Below, piece by piece: positions 27,201 to 35,021 of a stretch of 64,000 nt of DNA (its first letter is position 1; each line of letters starts with the position of its first letter). A program made the translations under genes and the position numbers. The notes beneath the pieces were generated by a model. That model had not been told where the DNA came from. It saw nothing but the letters and a program-made list of their open reading frames with translations, and did no database searches. Source of the DNA: Pseudomonadota bacterium (GTDB lineage Bacteria; Pseudomonadota; Gammaproteobacteria; Burkholderiales; Rhodocyclaceae); NCBI GenBank assembly GCA_018240785.1, contig JAFEFC010000041.1:62001-126000 (forward strand), written 5' to 3'.

Positions 27201-27809
27201 GTTGGTGACGATCTTGAGGCCGCACCACAGGCCGGAAATGCGCGACAGGTAATAGCCGTGCAGGCCGAAGTCGAGGATGTCCTGCACGTTGCCCGGGTAC
27301 AGCGACGGGATGCCGACGTGGTAGAACATCGCTTCCGACTGGCTTGGCAGCGAAGAGGATTTGCAGCTCGGGTCGTCGCCGAAGATGGCGAGCACGCCGC
27401 CGTTCTTGAGGGTACCGGTGTAGTTGGCGTGCTTGAGCACGTCACCGCTTCGGTCCACGCCCGGCGCCTTGCCGTACCAGGTGCCGACGACGCCGTCGAA
27501 CTTCTGCTTGCCGACGGTGTGCAGCATCTGCGTGCCCCAGACCGCGGTCGCGGCGAGGTCTTCGTTCAGGCCGTCGGTGAACTGGATGTTGTGCTGCATC
27601 AGCAGCTTCTGCTGCTTGATGAAGTTCGCATCCAGCATGCCCACGGGCGAGCCGCGGTAACCGGAGACGAACATGGCGTTGTTCAGACCGCGGCGGCGGT
27701 CGAAGCGGATCTGGTCCATCGTCAACCGCACCAGGGCTTCGATGCCCCCGATGTGGATGACGCCTTCCTCGGCGGTGAACTGCCGGGTGAGATCTTGTTT
27801 GGATGACAT
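24282..27809 (-). CDS. Indolepyruvate:ferredoxin oxidoreductase, fused single chain
   Basis: A 1175-residue thiamine diphosphate enzyme that oxidatively decarboxylates aryl-pyruvates (indole-, phenylpyruvate-like) to acyl-CoA with reduction of ferredoxin. Domain order: pyrimidine-binding core (about 10-400); TPP-binding domain with CSGCPHN (432-438), GIGCHT (452-457) and GDGT (497-500); Fe-S region with C633, C636, C639, C645 and C666, C672, C677; then the gamma-type domain (GIGGTGSVT about 728-736) and a C-terminal helical part. This is the fused alpha-beta form common in betaproteobacteria. Start at ATG 27809 behind GGGAGG. It follows the meta-cleavage operon on the same strand but is separated by a 15-bp hairpin. 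Its substrate here is unproven. Confidence 0.9.
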   Translation of the reverse strand: MSSKQDLTRQFTAEEGVIHIGGIEALVRLTMDQIRFDRRRGLNNAMFVSGYRGSPVGMLDANFIKQQKLLMQHNIQFTDGLNEDLAATAVWGTQMLHTVGKQKFDGVVGTWYGKAPGVDRSGDVLKHANYTGTLKNGGVLAIFGDDPSCKSSSLPSQSEAMFYHVGIPSLYPGNVQDILDFGLHGYYLSRISGLWCGLKIVTNVADGSGSALVDPDRMKFITPVVELDGKPYVPEVNLGMNVRKDALDMERTLYYARHEMARQYARENNLNKVVLPNADAWLGIITAGKTYHDLRQAFLEMGLDDDALRRYGIRILKIGMLHPLQPQDIKDFAKGLEEIFVIEEKRPFIELFAKEILYGTVNAPRIVGKRDEEGRDLLPFHSEFESDIIVRALHARMSRKAKLESAEAWIKRLDEIHSRNSLTTLGRSAWYCSGCPHNTSTKAPDGSVVSAGIGCHTMAMWMNRGVVMGTHMGAEGTQWIGMQNFTDTKHIFQNMGDGTYAHSGSLAVRYCAATNTNITFKILFNSHTSMTGGQEIMGAEPVRAMVSELIANGVKRVIVTAEDLSRYNGVNLVGNTEVWHRDRIMEAQKVLAATEGTTVLIHDQECAAELRRQRGRGKAYEPEARMVINERVCEGCGDCGQKSNCMSVEPVQTEFGRKTRIHQPSCNKDYSCVKGFCPSFLTITPNAAPAEGDGKKKKKGRLPALDRNLPDPVFKVNPDNFGAHVMGIGGTGSVTVAATIANAARIDGKYAIGLDQTGLAQKGGAVISDIKVTSTPFEGSNKISDGSTDLYLGFDILNATDAKNLDKCHPDRTIAIVSTGQAPTGYMVSDKAVQFPATGGLTRGIDRVTRKNDNVYMDAQTLAEGLFADSMATNMFMVGVAYQAGALPISAASIEAAIKQAGVGVEMSLLALKWGRMAVVDLDFVKAEIHKYEAHAPKLPELTPEARQIVDTVGASGEVRRLLEIRVADLIEYQDADYARRYAAKIKGVLEAEKRVAPESTALTEAAARYFYKLMAYKDEYEVARLHSDPAFLAELDAQFPNGYTVEYNLAPPLFSKRDPETGELIKQKYGPWVLKAFRHLAKFKNLRGGKWDIFGKTEERRQERQAIEDYSKLLDEIAGKLNRDNLATAVQLASVPDDVRGYGHVKEKHVHLAKEKEAKLLAAFRNPQPARVAA

Positions 27810-27854
27810 CGCTATGCCTCCCGAAAGCACCGCATCGCTCGGCCAGCCATCCGT

Positions 27855-27889
27855 GGGGCAGCAGCGGCCACGTTGGCCGCTGCTGCCCC
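27855..27889 (-). promoter_or_regulatory. 15-bp perfect hairpin between the meta-cleavage operon and ior
   Basis: GGGGCAGCAGCGGCC and its exact complement are separated by 5 bases. There is no T-run on either side, so it could be a processing or attenuation site, or it could block 3' decay of the upstream operon mRNA. Confidence 0.5.
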
Positions 27890-27937
27890 GATGCGCCACG
27901 TTTCAGCGCAGGACTGATCCGGGCGTGCAGTAGGTTA

Positions 27938-28732
27938 TTAGACGAAACGGAACGAGACGTTGCCCAGGTCCTGGAAGCGGACGTTGACGTTGTCGCCCTT
28001 CTGAACCGGGATCGCCTCGGTGACGCCGCCGGTCATGATGAAGGTGCCGGCCGGGATTTCCTGGCCGCGTTTGCCGAGTTCGTTCGCCATCATTGCGATC
28101 GCCACCAGCGGGTTGCCGAGCACCGCAGCGCCGGCGGCCATCGACTTGACCTCGCCGTTCACTTCCAGCACGACGCCCAGGGTGGGCAGGTCGAGCGCAC
28201 CGAGATCGCGCATGTTGCCGCCGATCACGAAGCGGGCCGACGAGGTGTTGTCGGCGATCACGCTCTTGAGGTCGAACTTGAAGTCGCGGTAGCGCGAGTC
28301 GATCACTTCCACTGCAGGCAGCACGAAGTCGATCGCCGCCATGACGTTGCCGATGTGGCAGCCGGGGCCGCGCAGCGGCGCCTTGGTGACGACGCAGATC
28401 TCGGCTTCGACCTTGGGGTGGATCAGCTCGTCGAACTTCACTTCGCCGCCGTCCGGCACCGACATGTAGTCGGCAACGAAGCCGAACACCGGGGTCTCGA
28501 CGCCCATCTGCTTCATCTTGGCGCGCGAGGTCAGGCCCGCCTTGAGGCCTGCGATCTTGTTGCCGCGCGCGAGCTTGCGGCGCTTGATCTCGTCCTGGAT
28601 GGCGTAGGCGTCATCCCAGTCCATGTTGGGGTAGTCGTCAGTGATCTTGGTGACGTCGTGAACCTGCAGCTCGGCGTTTTCGAGGTGCTCGGCGAGCTTG
28701 GCGATGGTGGCCTGGTCGAGGGTGAGTGCCAT
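27938..28732 (-). CDS. dmpH: 4-oxalocrotonate decarboxylase
   Basis: A 264-residue member of the fumarylacetoacetase-like hydratase/decarboxylase superfamily. It decarboxylates 2-oxohex-3-enedioate to 2-hydroxypenta-2,4-dienoate in the catechol meta pathway (DmpH/XylI type). Features: DWDDAYAIQDEIKRR (about 38-52), GLKAGLTSRAKMKQMGV and the metal-binding HPKVEAEICVV (about 105-115). It is a paralogue of the hydratase gene just upstream, with which it normally forms a complex. The GLTSRAKM/HPKVEAEI pattern separates it from DmpE. Start chosen at ATG 28732 (MALTLDQATI). It is the last gene of the operon. Confidence 0.9.
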   Translation of the reverse strand: MALTLDQATIAKLAEHLENAELQVHDVTKITDDYPNMDWDDAYAIQDEIKRRKLARGNKIAGLKAGLTSRAKMKQMGVETPVFGFVADYMSVPDGGEVKFDELIHPKVEAEICVVTKAPLRGPGCHIGNVMAAIDFVLPAVEVIDSRYRDFKFDLKSVIADNTSSARFVIGGNMRDLGALDLPTLGVVLEVNGEVKSMAAGAAVLGNPLVAIAMMANELGKRGQEIPAGTFIMTGGVTEAIPVQKGDNVNVRFQDLGNVSFRFV

Positions 28733-28746
28733 GGGTGAATTCCTTG

Positions 28747-29529
28747 TCAGATGAAGCGGACCGACGTGCCACCGAGGCCGCCGACGTTGCAGAAGAGGCT
28801 GTCGCCGGCGGTGACCGGCACGAGCGGGGATTGCGAACCGGAGAGGATGATCTCGCCGGCCTTGAGGCCGATGCCGAGGCGGCCCAGGGTGTTGGCCAGC
28901 CAGGCGATGGCGTTGACCGGCGAGCCCTGGACGGCGGCCCCGGTTGACGTGCTGATGATGTCGCCGTTCTTGGACAGCACCATGCCGGCCAGCGCGAGGT
29001 CGATGTCGCGCGGGCTCTTGCGCACGCCGCCGAGCACCAGCACGCCGCACGAAGCGTTGTCGGCCACGGTGTCCTGGATCTTGATCTTCCAGTCCTTGAT
29101 GCGAGAATCGACGATCTCGAAGCAGGGCACCACGCAGTCGGTGGCGCGCAGCACGTCGGCCGCGGTCACGCCCGGGCCCATCAGGTCGCTCTTGAGGATG
29201 AAGGCGACTTCGGCCTCGGCCTTCGGTGCGATCATCGACGAGGCGACGATCGGCTCGCCTTCGTTGAATACCATGTTCGACAGCATCTGACCGAAATCAG
29301 GCTGGTTCACCTTCAGCATGTCCATGACGACCTTGCTGGTGACGCCGATCTTCTTGCCGACGATGGTGTGGCCATCGTCGAGCTGGCGCTGGATCATGCG
29401 CTGCTGGATCGCGTAGGCGTCCTCGATGGTGATGTCGGTTTCGCGGTCGGTCAGGGGGGCGACGGGGGTCAGCGTCTTCAGTGCGTTGTACAGTTCGTCG
29501 CCGTAATGATTGATCTTGGTCTGGTCCAT
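28747..29529 (-). CDS. dmpE: 2-oxopent-4-enoate hydratase
   Basis: A 260-residue hydratase (DmpE/XylJ type) that adds water to 2-hydroxypenta-2,4-dienoate to give 4-hydroxy-2-oxovalerate. Typical stretches are GDELYNAL, EDAYAIQQRMIQRQL, GKKIGVTSKVV (about 68-78) and APKAEAEVAFIL, with acidic metal ligands. It works with the decarboxylase encoded 14 bases downstream. A 13-bp hairpin separates it from the dehydrogenase gene upstream. Confidence 0.92.
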   Translation of the reverse strand: MDQTKINHYGDELYNALKTLTPVAPLTDRETDITIEDAYAIQQRMIQRQLDDGHTIVGKKIGVTSKVVMDMLKVNQPDFGQMLSNMVFNEGEPIVASSMIAPKAEAEVAFILKSDLMGPGVTAADVLRATDCVVPCFEIVDSRIKDWKIKIQDTVADNASCGVLVLGGVRKSPRDIDLALAGMVLSKNGDIISTSTGAAVQGSPVNAIAWLANTLGRLGIGLKAGEIILSGSQSPLVPVTAGDSLFCNVGGLGGTSVRFI

Positions 29530-29591
29530 GTGTGGCTCGTGTGATTGTTCTGAGCGGAATTGTTCCCGGCAGGATGCGAAGTGTCGCCCTC

Positions 29592-29622
29592 CATCCGGAC
29601 GGGGTGCAGCCCCGTCCGGATG
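29592..29622 (-). promoter_or_regulatory. 13-bp perfect hairpin between dehydrogenase and hydratase genes
   Basis: CATCCGGACGGGG (29592-29604) and its exact complement (29610-29622) are separated by 5 bases, inside the meta-cleavage operon. With no T-run it is more likely an mRNA stabiliser/processing site than a terminator. Confidence 0.5.
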
Positions 29623-29636
29623 TGGCTGGTGCCTGG

Positions 29637-31097
29637 TTAGTATTTGATCATCACGTTGCGCAGCTCGGTGTAGAACTCCAGCGAGTGCACGCCGCCTTCA
29701 CGGCCAATGCCCGATTGCTTGGAGCCGCCGAACGGCGTGCGCAGGTCGCGCAGGAACCAGCTATTGATCCAGCACAGGCCGACTTCGATCTCGCTGGCGA
29801 GACGCATTGCACGGCTGATGTCCTGGGTGTGGATCGAGGTGGCAAGGCCGTAGCGGTTGTTGTTGACCATGGCGACCACTTCCTCTTCCGTATCGAACGG
29901 CTGGATGTGGCAGCAGGGCCCGAAGATTTCCTCGGTGACAACGGTGGCGGTTTCCGGCAGGCCGGTCCAGATGGTGGGCTGGACCCAGCAACCGTCCTTC
30001 AGCTCGTCCGGCATGTCGGGGATGCCGCCGCCGAAGACGATGTTGGCGCCTTCTTCCTTGGCCTTGGCGTACATGCCCAGCACCTTCGCCTGGTGCTTCT
30101 TGCTGACCAGCGGGCCAATCTTCGTGTCGGGGTCGAACGGAAGGCCCGGCTTCATCGTCTCGGCCTTCACCTTCAGCGCGGCAACGAACTTGTCGAAGAT
30201 CGGGCGCTGCACGTAAACGCGCTCGGTGCCCAGGCAAACCTGGCCGGCGTTCTCGAAGCACGAGCGGGTCACGGTCGCGATGGCGTTGTCGAAATCGCAG
30301 TCGGCGAACACCAGCGCGGCGTTCTTGCCACCGAGTTCCAGCGACACCGGGCGGATGCCGTCGGCGCCGGCCTTCATGATGGCGGTGCCGGTGCGCGTCT
30401 CACCGGTGAAGGTGATGCCGTTGACGTCCGGGTGAGCGGTCAGGAAGGCGCCGGCGGAGTCGACGCCGTAGCCGTTGACGACGTTGTAGACACCCTTCGG
30501 CAGGCCGACCTTGTTCATGACCTCGCCCAGCAGCGTGGCGGTGCTCGGCGTGTCTTCGGACGGCTTGACCACCACGGTGTTGCCGCAGGCGAGCGCCGGG
30601 CCGGCCTTCCACGTCATCAGCAGCAGCGGCAGGTTCCACGGGCAGATGATGGCGATCACACCGCGCGGCACGCGCACGCCGTAGCTGCGTGCCGTCTTGC
30701 CGTCGGGGGTGCGCATCTCGAACGATTCGGTCGAGACGTTCTTGATGGTGTCGGTGAAGATCTTGAAGTTGGCCGCGCCGCGCGGGATGTCCACGTGCGA
30801 GGCGAGGTGGGCCGGTTTGCCGGTGTCGGCGATTTCGGCCTGCAGGAAGTCGTCGAAGCGGCGGTTGATCTCATCGACGACGGCGTCGAGCATGGCACAG
30901 CGCTCGACGACGGAAAGCTTGCCCCAGGGGCCTTTCAGCGCCGCCTTGGCCGCGGCGACGGCAGCATCCACTTCGGGTTTGCCCGCTTCATGAACCACCC
31001 CGATCAGGGAGTTATCGACCGGGTTGCGTTTTTCGTACGTCTTTCCGCTGACGTTGGTGACGTACTCGCCGTTAATGAAGTTCTTGATGTCTTTCAT
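29637..31097 (-). CDS. dmpC: 2-hydroxymuconic semialdehyde dehydrogenase
   Basis: A 486-residue NAD-dependent aldehyde dehydrogenase (DmpC/XylG type) that oxidises the catechol ring-cleavage product 2-hydroxymuconic semialdehyde to 2-hydroxymuconate. FINGEYV opens the protein. The NAD site (PWNLPLLLMTWKAGPALACGNTVV), FTGETRTG (about 233), ELGGKNA and the catalytic Cys in FENAGQVCLGTERVY (about residue 286) are clear. The ATG at 31097 is preferred over a TTG five codons upstream because of a GGGAAACC site before it. It follows the catechol 2,3-dioxygenase gene after 153 bases. Confidence 0.93.
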   Translation of the reverse strand: MKDIKNFINGEYVTNVSGKTYEKRNPVDNSLIGVVHEAGKPEVDAAVAAAKAALKGPWGKLSVVERCAMLDAVVDEINRRFDDFLQAEIADTGKPAHLASHVDIPRGAANFKIFTDTIKNVSTESFEMRTPDGKTARSYGVRVPRGVIAIICPWNLPLLLMTWKAGPALACGNTVVVKPSEDTPSTATLLGEVMNKVGLPKGVYNVVNGYGVDSAGAFLTAHPDVNGITFTGETRTGTAIMKAGADGIRPVSLELGGKNAALVFADCDFDNAIATVTRSCFENAGQVCLGTERVYVQRPIFDKFVAALKVKAETMKPGLPFDPDTKIGPLVSKKHQAKVLGMYAKAKEEGANIVFGGGIPDMPDELKDGCWVQPTIWTGLPETATVVTEEIFGPCCHIQPFDTEEEVVAMVNNNRYGLATSIHTQDISRAMRLASEIEVGLCWINSWFLRDLRTPFGGSKQSGIGREGGVHSLEFYTELRNVMIKY

Positions 31098-31152
31098 GCT
31101 CAGGTTTCCCAAAGTTGATGTTTAAGGCGGCATCGCAGGCTGCGGCCGATTG

Positions 31153-31187
31153 GACGCCGCGGCTCCGTCAGGACGTGCCGCGGCGTC
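31153..31187 (-). promoter_or_regulatory. Hairpin between catechol 2,3-dioxygenase and dehydrogenase genes
   Basis: GACGCCGCGG (31153-31162) pairs with CCGCGGCGTC (31178-31187) across 15 bases. It is a third GC-rich hairpin at a gene junction of this operon, without a T-run. Confidence 0.45.
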
Positions 31188-31250
31188 GTGGTCGGGCAGC
31201 CGCAGGACACCATGTGAAGCACTGGTGCCCAGGGTCGCCCGTGGCGTGAA

Positions 31251-32183
31251 TCAGGAGAATACGGACAGGAACTTCTCGTTCAGTACGCGATCGTGATAGA
31301 AAATTGCCTTGCCGAGCTGGTCGTCGGTCCAGGTGATGGTCGGCTTGTCCGGGTACCAGTGGTAGCCGCCGGCGAACACTTCGTTGCGGTTGCCGCTCGG
31401 GTCGAAGAAGTAGATCGTCTCGCCGCGGGTGATGCCGTGGCGGGTCGGGCCGATGTCGATGGACACATCCTTCTTGGAGATGATGTCGCCCGCCTTCAGC
31501 ACTTCATACCAGTTGTCGAGCAGGAAGGACGCGTGGTGCAGCTTGCCCTTCACCGGCTGGCGGATGAAGGCGACGTCATGCGCCTTGTTCGAGCAGGTCA
31601 GGAAGGCGCCGATCGGGAACTTGTCCGGGCCGGCCACCACCAGCTCGGCAACGCCGAAGCCGAGGACTTCGGTAAACAGCTTCATCGTGCCGTCGAGATC
31701 ATCGCCATACAGTAGGCAGTGATCAAAGCGAGCCGGCGCCATGCCCTTCAGGCCGTCAGGCCACGCGTCCGGGTTGACGTCGGGCATGCCGTTGCCGACT
31801 TTTTCCTTGTCGGCGTACAGCTCCATGACGTGGCCGGTCGGGATCGTGAACCGGAAGCGCTCGCCGGTCTTCAGGTGCTCGCCGGCGGGGATCCAGCTCA
31901 TGTCGGTGGCCAGGCCGGAGGCCTCGACGTCGGCGGCCAGCTTCTTCAGCGTGGCGGGCGAGTCGACGCGCCAGCCCATGTAGTCCATCCCGGCTTCGTC
32001 GGCTTCGCGCAGTACGACGCTGTGATGATCATGCTCGTCCCAGGCCTTCAGGTACACGCGGCCCTTGTCGTCACGGCCGGTTTCGATCAGGCCGAGGACT
32101 TCGACGTAGTGATTGAGTGCCGCAGCCATGTCCAGCACGCGGATGACGACGTGGCCAGGGCGGAGAACGCCAGTAAGTGCCAT
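31251..32183 (-). CDS. dmpB: Catechol 2,3-dioxygenase (extradiol, type I)
   Basis: A 310-residue two-domain vicinal-oxygen-chelate enzyme of the XylE/DmpB class (family length about 307). It cleaves catechol to 2-hydroxymuconic semialdehyde with Fe(II). Metal ligands: H155 (RFDHCLL), H216/H217 (KLHHASF) and E268 (GNRNEVF). Further active-site residues are seen in [22 protein letters not shown]. Start at ATG 32183 behind AGAGGAGAG. No XylT-type reactivating ferredoxin precedes it. It is the first gene of the minus-strand meta-cleavage operon, divergent from benABCD, which makes its substrate. Confidence 0.95.
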   Translation of the reverse strand: MALTGVLRPGHVVIRVLDMAAALNHYVEVLGLIETGRDDKGRVYLKAWDEHDHHSVVLREADEAGMDYMGWRVDSPATLKKLAADVEASGLATDMSWIPAGEHLKTGERFRFTIPTGHVMELYADKEKVGNGMPDVNPDAWPDGLKGMAPARFDHCLLYGDDLDGTMKLFTEVLGFGVAELVVAGPDKFPIGAFLTCSNKAHDVAFIRQPVKGKLHHASFLLDNWYEVLKAGDIISKKDVSIDIGPTRHGITRGETIYFFDPSGNRNEVFAGGYHWYPDKPTITWTDDQLGKAIFYHDRVLNEKFLSVFS

Positions 32184-32507
32184 GATTAACTCTCCTCTCT
32201 GATGGTGGGCGATCGGTCCGGATGGGCCGTCGCCAATGAATCGACATTCCCCGAGTCGGGGCGTGTCGCGAAACGCTGCTAATCGAAATTCCTCGCCATC
32301 TTCCCCGAGCTGCCGGGCTCGATGTCGATCTGGGGGAATGCGCGGCAGGGAAGAGCCATGAACCCGCCTTCCTGCTGGGGGGCCGCGCACAAGCGGTTCA
32401 ACTCAAGCGGTGCCCATGACGTAAGCCGGAGCTGAGCTCGAGTCCGCGCGGCAGCCGGCATGAACGCACCCCGGTCCGGCACTCCCGATTTTCCGTGGCG
32501 AATACCC

Positions 32508-32545
32508 ATTTCCAGGCATTTGCCAAACTTGGCGGAACTGGAAAT
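32508..32545. promoter_or_regulatory. Nested dyad upstream of the catechol dioxygenase operon
   Basis: ATTTCCAG (32508-32515) and CTGGAAAT (32538-32545) flank an inner GCCA/TGGC pair (32522-32533). The spacing suits a protein-binding operator for the leftward transcript, about 330 bases before its start codon. Confidence 0.35.
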
Positions 32546-33028
32546 CGGGAACAGGAATTGCTGCGAGCGTGTAATTCTTGCCGAACCGATTTCGCCTTTT
32601 CCCCCAAACCACATCTTTCTTCATTGCCGCAGCCCCGGCTCCTCTTCTATTGAGAGTCGATGCAGAAATGCATTATTTTTTATTTGATAAGTGAAAGACT
32701 GCTAATTCAATCCGAGTCCTCACAGCTATCCGAGCATACTCCTGCCTTGACGCCAGTTGTCATGGGTGCCCTCTTGGGGTGAACCCTCACGAGCCTGCGT
32801 GATTTCCGCAAATTTGCGAAATTTCATGCGCTTACGCCTTCTGACGCGTGCCTCAACAGCAATATCTCGAGATTTTATACTTGAGAACCGGGTGCTCTGC
32901 AAGAGATTTCTGCATAAAAAAATTCCATGCTTCCGGCTCCTCCTTCCGCTCCTTGCCGGATCGCACTTCTTTACTCCTTGTTCTTTACGTTTACGTAAAA
33001 CGAGCATTCCGTTTCTTCATCGATCGCA

Positions 33029-33065
33029 TGCAAGAAACGGATATTGATCGTGCAGGAAATGGATA
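33029..33065 (+). promoter_or_regulatory. Two XylS/BenR-type activator sites of the benA promoter
   Basis: TGCAAGAAACGGATA (33029-33043) and TGCAGGAAATGGATA (33051-33065) both fit the TGCA-N6-GGNTA half-site of XylS/BenR exactly and lie in direct repeat, 22 bases apart. The layout parallels Pm of the TOL plasmid (21-base repeat). Confidence 0.85.
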
Positions 33066-33086
33066 TCATCCGGCTTCAGGGGGCAC

Positions 33087-33092
33087 TAATCT
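33087..33092 (+). promoter_or_regulatory. Probable -10 of the benA promoter
   Basis: TAATCT lies 21 bases after the proximal activator site, the same place as the -10 of Pm. As at Pm, no good -35 is seen: the activator site takes its place. The start codon is 35 bases further on. Confidence 0.55.
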
Positions 33093-33126
33093 GCCGACCT
33101 GCCAGACAACGAAGGAGACTCCGGCC

Positions 33127-34476
33127 ATGCACGTAACGAACGAGTATTTGGATTCCCTGCTCGAGAAGAACAAGGAAAAGGGCCTTTTCCGCTGCAAGCG
33201 GGAAATGTTCACCAGTGAAGAACTGTTCGAACTCGAGATGAAGCACATCTTCGAGGGCAACTGGATTTTTCTCGCCCACGAAAGCCAGTTGCCGAAGGTG
33301 AACGACTACTACACGACCAAGATTGGTCGTCAGCCGATCTTCATCACCCGCAACAAGGATGGTCAGCTCAACGCCTTCATCAACGCCTGTGCCCACCGCG
33401 GCGCAACGCTGGCCCGCTTCAAGCACGGCAACAAGGCAACCTATACCTGCCCGTTCCACGGCTGGACGTTCAACAACTCGGGCAAGCTGCTGAAGATCAA
33501 GGATCCGAGCGAAACCGGTTATCCCGACAGCTTCAACACGGACGGCTCGCACGACCTCAAGAAGATCGCGCGCTTCGAGTCGTATCGTGGCTTCCTGTTC
33601 GGCAGCCTGAATCCCGACGTCGTGCCGCTGGAAGAGCACCTCGGCGAGTCCAGGAAGATCATCGACATGATCGTCGACCAGTCCCCGGAAGGCCTGGAAG
33701 TGCTGCGCGGTTCCTCCACCTATGTCTATGAAGGCAACTGGAAGCTGCAGGCCGAGAACGGCGCTGACGGCTACCACGTGACGGCGGTCCACTGGAACTA
33801 CGCCGCCACTCAGGCGGCGCGCAAGGAGCGTGATGCCGGCGGCGATGGCATCAAGGCGATGAGCGCCGGTGGCTGGGCGAAGAAGGGTGGCGGTTCTTAC
33901 TCGTTCGAGAATGGCCACATTCTTCTCTGGACGCGTTGGGACAACCCGGAAGACCGCCCGCTGTATCCGGTGCGTGAGCAACTCGCCGAGCGCGTGGGCG
34001 CGAACACGGCCGAATGGATGATCAACAACTCGCGCAACTTGTGCCTGTACCCGAACGTCTACCTGATGGACCAGTTCAGCTCGCAGATCCGCGTGCTTCG
34101 TCCGCTGTCGGTCAACAAGACCGAAGTGACGATCTACTGCATCGCGCCCAAGGGTGAGAGTGCCGAGGCCCGCGCCCGCCGCATCCGCCAGTACGAGGAC
34201 TTCTTCAACGCCTCGGGCATGGCCACGCCGGACGACCTGGAAGAGTTCCGCGCCTGCCAGGAAGGCTTCAATGGCAGCTATTTCGTCTGGAACGACATGT
34301 CCCGCGGGGCTGAGCACTGGGTCGAAGGTGCCGACGACGAGGCCAACAAGATCGGCCTGAAGCCCATCCTGAGTGGTGTCAAGACGGAAGACGAAGGCCT
34401 GTACGTTGCCCAGCACACCTACTGGCTCGAGCAGATGAAGAAGGCGCTGGCGGCTGAAGAAGCTGCGGCGAAGTAA
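33127..34476 (+). CDS. benA: Benzoate 1,2-dioxygenase alpha subunit
   Basis: A 449-residue Rieske non-heme iron oxygenase large subunit. Rieske ligands are C88-x-H90 (CAHRG) and C108-x2-H111 (CPFHGW). The mononuclear iron site includes H217 and H222 ([11 protein letters not shown]), with the bridging Asp in ENGADG. The enzyme dihydroxylates benzoate to the cis-diol. The sequence type is BenA/XylX. Start at ATG 33127 behind AAGGAG; earlier in-frame starts run into the promoter region. It is the first gene of benABCD under a Pm-like promoter. Toluate may also be a substrate. Confidence 0.95.
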   Translation: MHVTNEYLDSLLEKNKEKGLFRCKREMFTSEELFELEMKHIFEGNWIFLAHESQLPKVNDYYTTKIGRQPIFITRNKDGQLNAFINACAHRGATLARFKHGNKATYTCPFHGWTFNNSGKLLKIKDPSETGYPDSFNTDGSHDLKKIARFESYRGFLFGSLNPDVVPLEEHLGESRKIIDMIVDQSPEGLEVLRGSSTYVYEGNWKLQAENGADGYHVTAVHWNYAATQAARKERDAGGDGIKAMSAGGWAKKGGGSYSFENGHILLWTRWDNPEDRPLYPVREQLAERVGANTAEWMINNSRNLCLYPNVYLMDQFSSQIRVLRPLSVNKTEVTIYCIAPKGESAEARARRIRQYEDFFNASGMATPDDLEEFRACQEGFNGSYFVWNDMSRGAEHWVEGADDEANKIGLKPILSGVKTEDEGLYVAQHTYWLEQMKKALAAEEAAAK

Positions 34477-34495
34477 TCCTGAGGAGACGAATTAA

Positions 34496-34984
34496 ATGAG
34501 CATTTCCTACGAGACCGTTTGCGCCTTCCTGTATCGCGAAGCCCGTCACCTCGACGATCGCGACTGGGATAGCTGGCTGGCATGCTACGACGAGAAGGCC
34601 ACCTTCTGGATGCCGGCTTGGGACGACGACGGCGAACTGACGGAAGATCCGCAGAGCGAGATCTCGCTGATCTACTACCCGAACCGTGGCGGCCTGGAAG
34701 ACCGCGTGTTCCGTATCCGCACCGAGCGCTCGAGCGCGACGATTCCGGATACGCGGACGTCGCACAACATCTCCAACGTGGAAGTGGTCGAGCAGAGCGG
34801 CAACGTCGTCAAGGTCCGCTTCAACTGGCTGACGTCGAGCACCCGCTACAACCACACCGACATGTTCTTCGGCTCCAGCTTCTACACGATCGACTTCTCC
34901 GGCGCGAATCCGCTGATCAAGGACAAGAAGGTCGTGCTGAAGACCGACTACATCCGTCACGTTATCGACGTCTATCACATCTGA
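34496..34984 (+). CDS. benB: Benzoate 1,2-dioxygenase beta subunit
   Basis: A 162-residue small subunit of the ring-hydroxylating dioxygenase (cone-shaped NTF2-like fold), which builds the alpha3beta3 oxygenase with BenA. Typical segments are FLYREARHLDDRDWDSWLACY (about 11-31), ARDW-like WMPAW and the C-terminal KDKKVVLKTDYIRHVIDVYHI. A GAGGAGA site precedes the ATG, and the gap to benA is 19 bases. It is structural rather than catalytic. Confidence 0.95.
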   Translation: MSISYETVCAFLYREARHLDDRDWDSWLACYDEKATFWMPAWDDDGELTEDPQSEISLIYYPNRGGLEDRVFRIRTERSSATIPDTRTSHNISNVEVVEQSGNVVKVRFNWLTSSTRYNHTDMFFGSSFYTIDFSGANPLIKDKKVVLKTDYIRHVIDVYHI

Positions 34985-35021
34985 CGCAAGCGCCGGGGCT
35001 CAGGCTCAGGCCAAGTCAGCG

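Larger units (their letters stand above)
32184..33126. other. 943-base divergent regulatory region between dmpB and benA
   Basis: No gene is supported. The part from about 32,580 to 33,060 is distinctly AT-richer than the flanking DNA. It holds a dyad at 32508-32545, the near-palindrome TGCAGAAATGCA (32661-32672), the palindrome TTTACGTAAA (32990-32999) and the benA promoter with two XylS/BenR-type sites. The promoter of the leftward operon was not assigned. Confidence 0.6.

Noticed and set aside
24159-27806. Very long plus-strand open frame opposite the indolepyruvate oxidoreductase gene
   Set aside because: It is an antisense shadow of a well-identified gene in high-GC DNA; its product has His/Val/Asp-rich low-complexity composition and no domain, and no ribosome site precedes it.
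31098-31250. A hidden 4-oxalocrotonate tautomerase gene in the gap after catechol 2,3-dioxygenase
   Set aside because: The gap is too short for the roughly 62-residue protein and is occupied by a hairpin; no Pro-1 tautomerase start was found in any gap of the cluster.
32848-33126. N-terminal extension of benA to an upstream start
   Set aside because: It would run through the activator sites and -10 of the benA promoter, and the extra residues match no BenA; ATG 33127 has a strong AAGGAG.
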